A DNA stretch of 64,000 nt from Symsagittifera roscoffensis (taxonomy: Eukaryota > Xenacoelomorpha > Acoela > Convolutidae), in NCBI RefSeq assembly GCF_963678635.1, contig NC_087071.1, positions 23,942,013-24,006,012 of the forward strand. Direction: 5' to 3'. This document shows positions 31,597 through 45,300 of the stretch, in pieces (the stretch's first letter is position 1; every line of letters starts with the position of its first letter). The notes beneath the pieces were generated by a model. It had not been told where the DNA came from, made no database searches, and worked only from the letters and a program-made list of their open reading frames with translations. The translations under genes were made by a program, and so were the position numbers.

Positions 31597-33015
31597 CAGT
31601 GCTGATTTAAATTAACCGGAATAAACGCGTTAAACTTGAAATTTAAAAGCCGTTTTTCTCAAACTGGGTTGAGTTTAGGCAAAAACTTATGAAGACAAAA
31701 CTTGCTTAAAATTTTAGCAGAAATAACATAACGAGGCCAAACTGTGCACCGGAAAGGTCACAATTTTGTGTCTGTATGTTCCTGGATTCCAATGACAAAC
31801 CTTTAAACATGTTCCAAAAAGTCAGTGGATTCCACTTACAAAACTTCCGTGGATTCCGCGTACAGATACCTGTAATGTAAATTTTGTCGGCACATTTGTT
31901 GTGCGGCGGATTCCGCAACAAGCGAATATAGCTAAGTGTTCTAGATTCTGCAAATGTAAGTGGATTCCACAAAATGAAAGTGGAAACCGCAAATTTAAGT
32001 GGAATCCGCAAAATTTGCAAACTGTAAGTGGATTCAGAATTTTGTTGTTTATTACTGAACTTGCAATGGAACAATCAAAAGCTAGAGCTAGAATTTTTAT
32101 CTAGAGCAATGCGGGATTTAAAGGCAAGGACTTAACCATTGTCAGTGGAATCCACGAACAAATCTCAAAACATTTATTAACTAAATCGGTGGATGTCAAC
32201 TTTTAGTATTTTGGAAACACAACACCGAATAAATTCATTATAGGAGTACTTGAGTTGAGAGTGTATGGAAATACAACACTCAGCATATCACCAAATCAGG
32301 CCAGTATTTGGGATTGCATCGATCCAAAATACTGATTTTGGAAGCATAACGCCGAACAATTCAAGATTTGTAGTCATTGGGTTGAGAATGGACGGAAACA
32401 CAACACACAGCATAGCACCAATGTAGGTCAGTATTTGAGATTGCGTCAATCTGAAATACTGATTTTGGAAGCTTAACGCCGAATAAATTTAAAAGTTGTA
32501 GTCATTGGCTTGAGAGTGTTCGGAAACAACGCACAGCATATTGCCGAGTTAGGTCAGTACTTGAGGTTGCATCAGTATTTGGGATCAAACTTCAGATCGA
32601 AGTAGGTCAGTATTTGGGATCAGTAGTTCAGTTTTTGGGATCGAAGTTCAGGAGGTCAGAATTTGAGATCGAAGTTGGATTGACAGAAATTGAGACCAAA
32701 CGCTTGGTATTTCAACTGTCAACTGATAGTTAATCAATGTAGTATTTGAGATGGATTTTTCTGGTGACCAGTAGTTAAAAGATATAATTTTAAAGGCTAT
32801 ACTACACATATACATATATGTAAACACAATCCGCAAACAAAATGCGGATTCCACTCAAAAATTCCGCAAAACAAATTACACCATATTTATTCTGCTGAAA
32901 ATTGAGGCAAGTTTTTTCTTCATAATTTTTCACTTTAACTCAACCCAATTTGAGAAAAACGGGCTTTAAATTTCAAGTTAAGCGCGTTTTGTCCGGCTAA
33001 TTTAAATCATCACTG
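31597..33015. mobile_element. 1.42-kb TIR element flanked by TA (pogo/Tc1-like, non-autonomous)
   Basis: Inverted repeats of about 130 bp: the left end starts CAGTGCTGATTTAAATTA and the reverse complement of the right end starts CAGTGATGATTTAAATTA. TA dinucleotides flank both ends (31595-31596 and 33016-33017). The interior has no transposase, only short repeats: GTGGATTCCAC-type blocks (31825-32160) and about three 127-bp units with CAGTATTTG.GATTGC and ACTGATTTTGGAAGC (about 32200-32580). Confidence 0.78.
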
Positions 33016-33097
33016 TAGTTGTGGTAAGTAAAGCAATATTAGCATATATATCACTGAGAAAAATTACCATTAACAAAAAGCACAGAAAACATAAAAA

Positions 33098-33297
33098 NNN
33101 NNNNNNNNNNNNNNNNNNNNNNNNNNNNNNNNNNNNNNNNNNNNNNNNNNNNNNNNNNNNNNNNNNNNNNNNNNNNNNNNNNNNNNNNNNNNNNNNNNNN
33201 NNNNNNNNNNNNNNNNNNNNNNNNNNNNNNNNNNNNNNNNNNNNNNNNNNNNNNNNNNNNNNNNNNNNNNNNNNNNNNNNNNNNNNNNNNNNNNNNN
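33098..33297. other. Assembly gap (200 N)
   Basis: Exactly 200 Ns, a conventional placeholder for a gap of unknown size. It directly abuts a satellite array, which probably caused it. Confidence 0.98.
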
Positions 33298-36200
33298 AGT
33301 TAACTCGAACCTAATTAAATTTATTTTGGATTTGATTAAAAATTGCTAAGGAGCTCATTTGTCTTGTAAATGTTTTCAGTGGACTAGTTGGTAGCATTTA
33401 ACTGTATTTTTTTTTGTTTCAGCTATAGCATGCGCAAAGAAAACTTAAAGCTGATATATAAATGTTCTTTTTGTTATTATTGTCTCTTTACGTTCTTTTT
33501 TTTTGTTTCAGCTATAGCATGGACGGAGAAAACTAAAAACTGTAAAATGCTTTGTTTGTAAGTGTTGTCTGTTTACGTTATGTTGAAGTTCATTTACTTC
33601 AGTTTGGGTTTTTTTTAGCTTTTGTTTCCCGGCTGATTTGTCTGAAATTATATCTTTTCTTCCTGAATTACTGCCAATGTAACGTTTTGGAGACAAGTGA
33701 AGTTTTGCTACCTTTGCGTTGAATGATCTTGAATGCAAAAAAGCAATTAGTTTTTTTTTAAAAAAAAAGTTGAAAAAAAATTGAGAAAACTATATCTATC
33801 AAACTTCCATTTTTTGTGAATCGGATGATGTTTATAAGCATCTGCAACGAACAATGAGAACCAATGATCACGCAACAACTATTGCGAAATTATTTAGTTT
33901 GGCCGGAAAAATTCCGGAAGTCAAAAAAAATTTAGAAAAAAGAGCACAATTTGAGAATTTCCAATTTCAAGGCGATTAATTTCTTTATTTTTCATTAAGA
34001 AATTAGGCCGACACCAGTTGAGCAGCATAGATTCACAATCAATTCTGTCGGTTAAACTCTTAGCCTCAGATTTAACAGGGAGTATTCGAGAAAAGGAAAA
34101 AGTTTCCGAAAAACAGTAAAAAAGTAAGGACGGCTCCCTTGATTGCATACTTCATCTCAGTTTTTTTCATTGCAATTTCAGAGATAACGTAATCAGTCCA
34201 AAAATTTGGTCAAAGTTATTTCCCATTGAAAGTTTGGGCAGTAGCAAAATTGAAATTAAGTATCTAGTTTTATTTTAGAATGGTTATTACCATTATTGCG
34301 TGCTAAAAAGCACGGGTTATTGAATTTTTTCCCCAATTAATGGTGTGCGGCAATTTAGCAAGCTAAATTTTAATGTTAAAATTTTAATTTTTAAGTTAAC
34401 TCGAGCCTAACTAAATTTGTTTTAAATCTGATTAAAACTTGTTAAGGAGATCATTCGTCTAAACAATGTTTTCAGTGGAATAGTTGGTCGCGTTCATTTG
34501 TAGTTTTACTGTTTCAGCTATAGCATGGGCAAAAAAACTACAAAAAGGTTAAATGAAACTGTTTTTTCTGTAATGGTTGTCTGTTTACGTTAACTTGAAG
34601 TTCATTAAGTTCAGGGGTTTTATTGAGCTTGTTTTTTGGCTGATTTATCTGAAATTATATGTATCTTTTCATCCTGAGTTACTGCCGCTGCAAATTTTCA
34701 GAAACAAGTGGTACTTTGCAACGCTTGCAATCTAGTTTAAAATTGCGCTGCATGATCTTGAATAGAAATAAAAGCAAATTCGATTTTTTTACTAAATCAA
34801 ATTGAAAAATTTTCTTGGAAAGTTAAAAAAGTAAATCTACAAAAATGTCATTTTTTGTGTATCGGATGATGTTTATAAGCATCAGCAACAATCATTGAGA
34901 ATCAATTATCTTGTGACAACTATTGCAAATTAATTAGTTTGACAGAAAAAACTCCGGAACTTGAAAAATTTCTAAAAAAACGAGCACAAATACACATTTT
35001 TCTTTTTCAAGGGGTTTTTCTCAATTTTTTCATCAAAAAATAGGTCGACACCAATTGAGCACTTCAGATTCACAATCAAAAAATAGGCCGACTCCAGTTG
35101 AGCACTAAAGATTCACTATTTTTTCTGTTGGTTAAGCACCTAGCCTCAGGTTAGCAGTGAATATTCGAGAAAAAAAAAGTTCCAAAAAGCAGTAAAAAAC
35201 GAGCGGACGATCCTTTAAAAAACGCTCCCTTGATTGCATTTTTCATCTCATGTTTTTCATAGTAGTTTTCAGGAAAATAAAATAAGTCCAAAAACCTGGT
35301 CAACGCTATCTCCCACTGAAAGTTTGAGCAGTAGTGAAATTGAAAATAAGTGTCTAGTTTTCTCTTAGAATGGTTATTACTTTCAGTGCCTGCCAACAAG
35401 CAGGAATTTTTGAATTTCTTTTTCAATTATTGTTGTAAAGCAATTTACCAAGTTAATTTTTAATATGAACGTATTAGTTTTAGGTTAGCTCGAACCTTTT
35501 TAAGTCTTGTTTTGGATTTCAATCAAAATTGTTAAGGGGCTGATTTGTATAGAAAACGTTTATGGTGGACTGGTTGGTTCCATTTATTTGTATTTTTTTT
35601 GTATCAGCTAAATGGGCGAAGAAAACTAAAAACTGTCAAATGAAAAAGTTTTTTTTTGTAGTTGTTGTCTGTTTACGTTAACTTGAAGTTCATTAAGTTC
35701 AGATTCTTTTTATTGAGCTTTTGTTTATCAGCTAGTTTGTCTGAAATATTTTTCTTTTCATCCTTGATCACAGCCGCTGTAGCGTTTGAGAGACAAGTGG
35801 AGCTTTGCAACGCTTGAGATGCAGTTTGAACTCGCGTCACATGATTTTGTATCGGATGATGTTTAAAAGCATCTGCAACAAACAGAGCATCGCTGATCTA
35901 GCGGCAACTATTATGAAATCAATTCGTTCTATCGAAAAAACTCTGGAAGTCAAAAAATTTTGAAAAAAAAACGAGAACAAACTCACAATTGTCATTTTCA
36001 AGGCGACAATTTTTTAAAAAATTTTATCAAAAAAAGAGACCGACACCAGTTGAGCAGCAAAGATTCCCAATCTATTCTGTCGGTTAAACCCTTAGCCTCA
36101 GATTTCGCAGAGTATTCGAGAAAAAGAAAAAAGTTTCTAACTTTATCAGATTTTTGGTTTCTTTACCGCAATTATAAGAGTGAGGCAATATACTAAGTTA

Positions 36201-36700
36201 AAAGTTACTTTAAACGTTAAAATTTTTAAATTAACTCGAGCCTTTTTAAGTTTGTTCCGGATTTGATAAAAAATTGTTATGAAGCTCATGTCTTGTAAAT
36301 TTTTCAGTGGACTAGTTGGTAGCATTTATCTGTAGTTTTATTGTTTCAGCTATAGCATGCGCAAAGAAAACTTAAAGCTGATATATAAATGTTCTTTTTG
36401 TTATTATTGTCTCTTTACGTTATTTTTTTTTGTTTCAGCTATAGCATGGACGGAGAAAACTAAAAACTGTAAAATGTTTTTTTTTTGTAATAGTTGTTTG
36501 TTTACGTTATGTTGAAGTTCATTTAATTCAGTTTGGGTTTTTTTTGCTTTTGTTTCTCGGCTGATTTACCTGAAATTATATCTTTTCTTCCTGGAATACT
36601 GCCGATGTAACGTTTCGGAGACAGGTGGAGCTTTGCAACATTGTCGATACAGTTAAAATTTGCGTGAACACAATCTATTTGAGAAAACGAACTTTCCGAA
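33298..36700. repeat. Satellite array, unit about 1.1 kb
   Basis: A block TTAACTCGA(A/G)CCT..TTAA followed by GGA(C/T)TAGTTGGT and GTTTCAGCTATAGCATG recurs at about 33298, 34393, 35485 and 36230. Spacings are about 1095, 1092 and 745 bp, so the last full unit is truncated. Units diverge by substitutions and indels. The GTTTCAGCTATAGCATG motif is itself duplicated within some units (for example near 33417 and 33506). No coding potential. Confidence 0.82.
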
Positions 36701-38471
36701 AAACGGTGAGGCTGATCTTTAAATAACGCTCCATTGATTGCATCCTCTATCTCAGATTTGTTAAAGTAGTTTCCAAGAAAACGTAATTAGTCCAAAATTT
36801 TGATCAAAATTACCTCTTATTTAAACTTCGGTGAATCTCGAGAAAAAAAATATCTGCCAAGTGAAAATTTTTTTTTAGGCGTTTTAAATTAATTCACGAA
36901 ATGTATACCATAAGATTTCATATTTTACCAAACAAGAATTAGCCACCAATGCGCAAGATACAAAATTTAATGCTCGGGAGCAAAGGTAAAACCAAAAAAA
37001 AAGTTGCAAAGAAGTCACACTTAATGAGCACCATTATCTGCCATTTAGATTGGGAAAACACTAGATACTGTCATATGACACTTAGCTCCGAGTGTGTAAA
37101 AATCTTATTTTTAATGACTTATCACTACTTAAGCTAGCTAAAATTTAGCATTTCAAATACTTATGTTGACTTGGCCGATATGACAAACCGGAACCAGTTT
37201 AACCGAAAAAAAATAACTTAGTTGGCGAATAAACAAACTACAGCTTAACTTTCAAATGTAGAAAAAATGTGTGAGCCTAAGAAACTACTGATAAAGCGTA
37301 AAAGATAAAATCCATTGCTATCTGGAAAACAGATTAGACTTTTGGATTATAACACGAAAATTTTCTAGCGTTGAAGATTAAATACGTAATTAATTTCGAG
37401 CTCATTGTTCTGACCCGACAGTGTGAAAGATGGAGAGCTCGATATTCGGGTTTTGTTCTACACGCACACCCAGGTACCAGGAAGATTACGAGGAATGGTT
37501 CAGGTGAGTTATCAACTTTAGGCCTGTTTAGTCGTGATTCGAACATTGAAAACTTTTCAAAAATTCGTCACATTAGTGAGACACAGCAGAGCTTTGCTCC
37601 ACTTCCGATACAAAAAAAAATGGCTTGACAGCTAGGTCAAAAAAAATCGAATTAAAAAAAAGTTGAATTGAAAAATATTTAAGAGAATTTTTTCATCGTA
37701 AGTCTGGAAAGCTGGTGAATTTAAGAAAAATTAGACTGCCATTGTGAAATAAGCATTAAAACAAAGTTCACCAAGATGATACTGAGCAGATAAGACTTGG
37801 GTAGAGGACTGGTGAGCCAAAAAAAAACATTGAGCTATAAAGTTTTTCAATCCGTTTCGAATCCTCTTATTTAGTTGTTGGTTTCCTTCCCTACCTCTAC
37901 GCTACAGATCCATGATACCTTGAAGCTAAAGTGATATTAGTAATATAATAGTCTAGGTTAAAATCCTTAGAACTGGCTGTTCTTAATAGCTGGATCAAAA
38001 TGATTATTTTGTCGCAACAATATTTGCGACTTAGATTGGAAAAAATGACAGTTCATACTATAACACAAGCTATGGTTGTTTGTGTAAACAGATCTTCATT
38101 AGCCGAAACACTTTAAGCCGAAAAAAAAACGGTGAAAAAAGCGAAAAAATACCAAGTGAAAAATGAGTTGTAAATCACATCATTGACTTACAATCAACAA
38201 CAATTCGATTGGAACCTTTTAAAAGGCAGACATGATCATAAAAGAATCTATTTACCGCTATTCTGTTCTGTTGCTATCAGCTACCTTGGCTGTGGCTAAC
38301 AGCCGAGCTAATTGCTTAAACTGATTTTGTTACACTTGTTAACTAGATAAAAGTCTGTATTCCAACTTGATAAAGCTTGCTAATTGCAAGCCAAAAAATA
38401 TTTTTAACTTTTAAGGACTGGGTAAGTTTACAATAGCATGTGTTAATAGTTTAATTTCAGTTTTTTTACGC
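36701..38471. other. Mostly featureless AT-rich DNA
   Basis: Apart from the candidate exon at 37422-37503, I see no gene, RNA or repeat structure. Confidence 0.4.
37422..37503 (+). CDS. Candidate single exon of an unknown plus-strand gene
   Basis: The acceptor CATTGTTCTGACCCGACAG and the donor CAG|GTGAGTT bracket 82 nt. One frame reads like a folded protein strand (DGELDIRVLFYTHTQVPGRL) and ends exactly on a codon boundary at the donor. A strong polypyrimidine acceptor (CCTTCCCTACCTCTACGCTACAG) lies about 400 bp downstream, where the same phase would encode eight residues and then TGA. No family recognised. It could still be a chance combination of splice-like signals. Confidence 0.35.
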
Positions 38472-38789
38472 TATTATTCAACTAGCACAGAAAATTCCGC
38501 CGATAGTCTTAAAAAGTTTTTCAAATTAATCGTCTTTTCTGCGTAGAAAGATGAAAGTATCCGAACGAAAAACTAGAACCTAAAAACCAGTAAATTAGAA
38601 AAATTTCTGTGAAAACTGACATTTTTTGTTTGTTTTTCTAGTCAGTTTTCACATAAATTTTTCTAAATTACTGGTTTTTAAGTTCTAGTTTTTCGTTCGG
38701 ATACTTTCATCTCTCTACGCAGAAAAGACGATTAATTTGAAAAACTTTTTAAGACTATCGGCGGAACTTTCTGTGCTAGTTGAATAATA
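38472..38789. repeat. Near-perfect foldback (149-bp arms, 20-nt loop)
   Basis: Arms 38472-38620 and 38641-38789 are reverse complements with about five mismatches. The ends read TATTATTCAACTAGCACAG. No ORF. It could be a foldback-type or MITE insertion, and a transcript across it would form a long hairpin. No clear target duplication was found. Confidence 0.9.
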
Positions 38790-38941
38790 TCCGGCTCTCG
38801 TTTACTTGGCAATCGATGCGTATTGATACTTCAAAAACAAAAGCTTAGCAAGTAGATTGTTTTAAGACCATGATATGAACATTGACAAAACCTTGATCAT
38901 GAAAATAGCCGTTACTTACTAAAACAGAAAAAAAACAGAGC

Positions 38942-38947
38942 TTTATT
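38942..38947 (-). terminator. Polyadenylation signal of TDP1
   Basis: AATAAA on the minus strand (TTTATT on the plus strand), about 150 nt after the TDP1 stop codon, followed by a T-rich stretch. Confidence 0.6.
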
Positions 38948-39095
38948 GCAGTTATTTAATCAGTTAAAATATAGAATGAGTAAAAATTGTTGAGTTGACA
39001 AGTTTACACCTAATTCTGATCTTTGGGTTTCTCAATCTTCTCAATTATTCGCATAAACTGGTTCAAAATCCAGATTTTCTCGTTTTCAAATCAAC

Positions 39096-39365
39096 TCAAG
39101 AGTTAGGACACCAAATATTTCCATGTGAGTCGGGCAACGTATCGTGGTTCTCATTCACAATCCATGGTTTATCGTTTGGTGAGTACTTTTGCAAGGGATA
39201 GTCAAATGGCAACAAGCTCGTGCTCATTTTCTGGTCGCTCTCTTGTGGAGTGAAGAGCACTCCAAGTTCGTATGATCTGATCATCAGTTGGGATCCGTTT
39301 TTCTCCAGCAAACCCCATGCCGCCTTCGATAAATTGGCACTCGTGAGCAGAAGCCACTTCAGGTG
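39096..39365 (-). CDS. TDP1: TDP1 exon 7 (last exon)
   Basis: Acceptor TTTATGTATCTTCAG. Encodes residues 417-505: [37 protein letters not shown], then NDKPWI and HGNIWCPNS before the stop. Confidence 0.95.
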   Translation of the reverse strand, partial: HLKWLLLTSANLSKAAWGLLEKNGSQLMIRSYELGVLFTPQESDQKMSTSLLPFDYPLQKYSPNDKPWIVNENHDTLPDSHGNIWCPNS

Positions 39366-42300
39366 CTGAAGATACATAAAATGAAACACAATCACAATTT
39401 ATGCCTAAATTCAATTTAAAAATGCTCAAATAAGCTGAAAATGAAGCTAACGTGCGCAGACTTAAGAGCTTTACTTTCAATTGTAGCAAATGGGGATGAC
39501 ACATTGCTTAAAACAATTTGATCGGCAGCGTCTTAAATTTTCAAATGACTGTTATATAGAAAGTTGCAAAAAGTTCGGACAGACAAATAATTAAAAAGAG
39601 CAATCTGCCAATTTTGAGCAATTTTTGCATGCAAATTTGAAAATTTAGGCGACACTGAGACATATTTTTTGTCTGAAAAATCAGCTTTTGCATGCAAAAA
39701 TTGTCTGAAAAAAGACATTTGCTCTTTTCAATTATTTTTGTCTGTCCAAACTTTTTGCTAATAATTATACTGAAATCTCATTTTCAAAATTCTCCTGGAA
39801 ACAGACTGAATTCATGTCTCAAGGTCACCAAAAAAACTCAAATTTGCATGCAAAAATGATTAAAATTTGGCCGATTGCTCTTTTTACTTACTTCCGTCTG
39901 TTCCAACTTATTGCAACTTCCTACAATAAGTTTCATTCAACTACGGAATGTACTTTTCAGTCGACGAATCATATTAAAGCTAACTAAACTATAACTGTTC
40001 ATTGTGCCGTCAAAATCCCTTTCCCGGGCTGACGTCCATTCAAGAAAAATGCTTATCATACAGTTTCATATGAGGAGTCTATGGAAAAAATGATTATCAT
40101 AAAATCTGATAGTATGGAAAAAATGCTTATCATACAATTTCATTGTATAAAAGAAAGTATAAAAAAATGTATAAAAGACATTCTTTTGTACAATGAAATT
40201 GTATGATAAGCATTTTTTCCATAGACTCCTCGTATGAAAACAAGCTTATTTCACACAACTTTTGTGATATAAAGTATGGCAAAAACTTCTTATTTAATTC
40301 CAGAGTGTGGCAAAAAAATGCCATAGAAAGGAAAACAAGAAAGGAAAACAAAATTTCATAGAAAGGAAAACATGCTTATTTTGCTCTGTTTATGCAATTT
40401 TTTCAGTCTATGAAACCGTATGAAACTGACAAGCATTTTCGATCAACCCGGGTTTTCATTTACTTCAGTACAAAAAAATCTTTCAAGCTAAAAACCACTG
40501 ATTAAGTTGCAAGGTCACCGATAAACTCATCTATATTTCGAAAACTTGATACGTTGTCCAATTAATAAATTATTAAAACTAAAAGTGACATTAGTGGAAA
40601 CTTAATCCAAATTTTCAAAATTATGTTCGCATTCTTTCTGAGCAACTTCAAGGCAAAAATTTCATTAAAAACTACCGCGCCTTAGTCGGAGCGAAAAAAA
40701 ACGCCTACCTTGCTGACAAAAAGCTCCAAAAGAAATTCAAGACATTTGACTGAATACGACTAAATTTTATCGAAACTTTCTAAAGGTTGCCCTATAACCT
40801 TGCTTAGAACTATATGATTATACTCACTTGATTGTCACTAGAGATGGCAGCGTATGTTTTGATGTGAGGACATGCTCTGGACCGCCCTCTCCTCACACTC
40901 ATCCACCTGTGCATGAAAGAAGTGAGCCACGGCTGCTTATTAGCCACCTGAACAGAAACTACTCAAATCTTGTTCACTCAAATTACGCAGATGTTGTTAA
41001 ATTTAATCAGTAACAAAGAATATAGAAAGCGGGAGTATAAGTAATAACACAGAAAAGGCTACGAATATTGCAGCACTAAATATTAGTGGGGAAACAGTGT
41101 CGGAGCCAACTGTACTGTCTGCTCCCCTTAATAATTTATTTTGCAACAATAGCTTCGAAACTTGCCTAAAGTATCAACAACACTGATCAATGCGACGGTA
41201 TGGAACCTAGTAACCACTCAATGTATTTGTTCAGCTGCTCTTTAAGAAATAGTTAATGTGATTAAAAAATTGAAACCAAAACATACCGCCGATATTGATG
41301 AACTAAGTAATGTGCTCCAGATAAAAAGCTGCAATAAAGTTGCTCCTTACCTAACGTATCTTTCAATTATCAGTGGTGCTTTCCCCGATTCTCTAAAATA
41401 TGCAAAAGTTTAAGCTTTCAATCAATCTAAGAGTAAACTAGACCTGAGTAACTACCGCCCCATTTCACTTTTAAGTAGTTCCAGCAAAATTGATGATTAG
41501 GTAATGCGCTGAAGGTTGTTTAATTACCTAGAAAATTTTGGAGTCCTCTATGAACGCCAACTCGGTTTCCGGAAAAAATTGCTTTAATTGATGCTCTAGC
41601 TGAACTAGCCAAAAAGTCAGGTGTAGATGAAAATAATAAATGCAGTCTTATCAAAGATCTAAAAAAAACTCTTGATACACTTGACCACAAAATTCTGCTC
41701 AAAAATTAGATAGTAATGGGATAAGAGGCATATGCAACAATTGATTTGAAAGTTATCTATCTGAACACTATCAGTGCGTTTTCGTGAATAATTGTCAATC
41801 TGATTCGTTGTCTGTTAAACCGGGAGTCCACCAGGGATCAGTCCTCGTTCTTCTCGTTTATTAAATATACTTTAACCATATGCTAAAGATCGCATCACAA
41901 TTGAATGTTTACATTTTCGCGGATGACACCAACGTTATTTGTGACAGCTCAGTTTTTAAAGTTTTCCAGGATGATTTATCAAATATGACAGTATGGCTTC
42001 AATACAAAAAACTAACCTTAAATTCTGATAAAAACAACTCTGGTAGGTTTGAAAAGAAACCGAAGTACTTCTAATTTCTTTGTTGAGCTTCAAACTGATA
42101 CAATTTACCCTAAAGTTTCGGGCGAATATCTCGGTGTTAGTGTAGACCAGAAACTTACCTCAATCAGTCACAGAGAAAAAAAAACAAATCAAAACTAGGT
42201 CGAAATTGCGGCGTTATATCGAAAATGAGACACCATGTACCGAAAACTGTTTTGCTCAAAAATTTTAACTAAAATATTAAGCCAATTATTCAATATGGCT

Positions 42301-45300
42301 TACTTGTGTATGGAGGAACAAACTATGAACCACTAAATTCAATCTTACTGCGCCAACGTTAAATTATAAGAAAAAATTATTTCAAAAAAAATTTGAAGCT
42401 ATTACCGAAGCTTTTTACGACAACAAAATTTTAACACTCCAAGAACTGTATGTATAAAATTTGCTTCAATTTTGCATTCAATCTGTAAAGAGCTAACATT
42501 CTAATATTTTCTTATTTTTTTTTCAAAAAAATCGTTTTCATAAAACACGAAAGTCAGGAGTGCCCACTTATGTGCATCCTTTTTGCTAGAATAAAAGTAA
42601 AGCATGCTCATTAACAAATAGAGGTGCCAGGCTGGTGAATATTTGAGTTACTTCGAAAACATGTCGGAAAAAGATCAATATAAACTTGCCCAATTTCGAT
42701 CAACAAAAATAAACTTGCCCCACCAATTGGTTAGCTTGTGAAAGTAACATAATTTTGTTAACCTGTGAACTGTAGGGTAGACATGTTCCGCCTGCATATC
42801 CTTCTAGACTGCATCTGACATCATCCACAGAAGGAAACACCAGCTTCAACTCTGCCCTTTGACTCGATCCTCCTGTTTAACATCCAACACACTATTATTC
42901 TTAATCCGCAGCAGCACACCGCTGTAGGCGCTTTCATTTGAAAGGTCTACAGGCAGCTATCATGCGACAATCACTACAGAGACACGCGACAAGCAAAATA
43001 GTGCCAAGTAAATAAAAAATTTGCATGTTTATTTGAGTCCAATAGGCTGTAGAGCACATAAATGCTAGTTAAGGATTATTACAAACGGTACGAGTTCGAA
43101 AACCTATGCCAAAACTTTGCTGTTAGATCTGTAACATTAATTAGTAATTATAGTTTGGAACTATATCAACAAGCACGTGAGGCTGAAATTTCGCTATCTT
43201 CTTTCATAGTGTTCAGTTCTAGCACGCGCATTATCCAAAAGCAGCGAGTGTAAACAGTACCGATGCGATGACTCACTTTGAGGCGACAGGCGGGGGGAAG
43301 AGAGACTATGGAGGAATTCGGAGGTGAGCCACTTGTCCGCAGAGGCACCCAGAGACCCGATCGAGCTGAACTGGGCCACCACTGACATTGAGTCAGTCTT
43401 CTCCGTCGATATATGCCCCTTATTCTAAACAAGACCAGACAGTTGGAAAAGAGTAATGGAAACTGAAAAAAACTGACTTGATTTTTCAAGAGCCTTCAAC
43501 TTTTGAATTTCAAAGAAAAAAAATAGATGGCCTTAAAGCTCTTTGAATTTATAGAACAATTTACGATAGAGACATTTTTGTCAAAACTTAACCCAATTTG
43601 AGAAAAATGGATCAATACGTAAAACATCTATTTCGCTGGGAAATCTGATTATTAATTTACATTTTCGAAATCAGAATTCGATCACGTTTTTCGTGACTTT
43701 TACACTTTTGCTGTTCGATAGTGAAGTTTGCCTTCCTTTAACAATGGAAATTCACAGATAGAAAAGAAAAAAATGTATATTTTTCCGATAGGTAGTTATA
43801 TTTATTTACAGAAGAAAAAATAAATCATAAAGTTCTTATCGGAAGTGACAACTAACGAGACCATGAGAGTCTACTAACAGCTGCTCTTGAAAAGCAAATG
43901 GTATGGTAGATGCCTATAGTAGATAGCATCATGAAAAATGTTTAATGCGTACAAACAGCGCTACAACCAATGTTTTGTCCCCAGATCCCACTGGCTGTAC
44001 ACTGACATCAAAATTTTTTGTTTTTTTTTGAAAATTTTTCTAAGTTTTGTTGGACAAAAATATTGAGAAATATCAAAAAAAAATCACAAACATCGTCATA
44101 TCTCTAAAACTAAGAGACTCTGGAACGTCATTCTTTTCCTCATAATACGCAACCCACAGTCATTAACCCTATACCATTCAAAAATTACACACCTGAGAGT
44201 TGCCAGGTCGTTGTTGCTTAGCAGGTATCCATTTTTAAAGTTATTATAAAAAATCTTCATTTTCGTTATGATCGCAATTTCTTATCCTTCTTCCAGTTAG
44301 CCCCTCGTCTTAAGCAGATTCAAAAGCCTGAATATCCGTTGAATTACTGATTGCCTTTCAAAACGTTTTTTCCTAACTGTTTCTTTCAGCAGGTTTAATT
44401 CACCCCTACGAATTTCTTGTATTGGATTTTCAAACTGAATAAATTATCCACTCTGGAGATTATTTATCAATCGTAGTACTAATTTCAGTATGAAGCTCAT
44501 GCACTGTTAGCAGTTGATTTTTCACGAAACTGTCTTCTGAGTGGTCACCACGTTTTCTAAAATATATCAATTTCAATATCTTTTTCTGTAGCATAAAAAT
44601 TAGCAGCACGGAGGTAAAACTAAGACAACCTTATAAAAAGAATGCCATACTGGATGTTGTTTTGATGTTACTACGATAGTAAGCTAAAAGCTGATGTCGA
44701 GTTGCATAAAAACGTAGCTTTGAAATAATGCCTGATTGTTTTGCTAATCGCATTTTTACATGGTCTACATGGGACACAAAAGATGGTTTTTAATCAACGT
44801 ACACCCCCAAATACTTACAAATCGGTTCAGTTTTTATATCACAAATGTTTAATTGAAAAGTCATCGAACTGGAGGACTTTAAATTCATTTGTACTGTTTT
44901 ATCCATATTTATAATCAGTTTATTGACATTAAGCCAATTATTCAGTTTAAAGATGTCCTCATTAATCAAAGATTCTGCTTTTCCCAATCCAGTTTCATTG
45001 GTGTCAACCGCAAAAAGAACAATTTCAGACAATTTACAGACATGAGGTAGGTTATTTATGAAAATAAGAAACAGTAAAGGACCTAAAAAGATCCTTATGA
45101 TTCCAATGCCTTATGATTCCAATGCCTTATTGTAATAAAAGGGGATGTTCTATTGTATCAAATGCTTTTTTTTCAAATTAAAAAAGTAATTTTATTTTGC
45201 TTGTGGCATGACTGCATTTTTTCAGTAAAATCAACAAGTGCGTCAATCGTAATTTGCTTCGCTCTGATTGTCGGCAAACAGTCAGAGAAATTTTCGTGAT

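Noticed and set aside
40828-40906. Shorter version of TDP1 exon 6 using the internal CACAG acceptor
   Set aside because: It would need an extra unseen exon and breaks the phase; the upstream acceptor at 40948 gives 40 in-frame codons with a conserved protein sequence.
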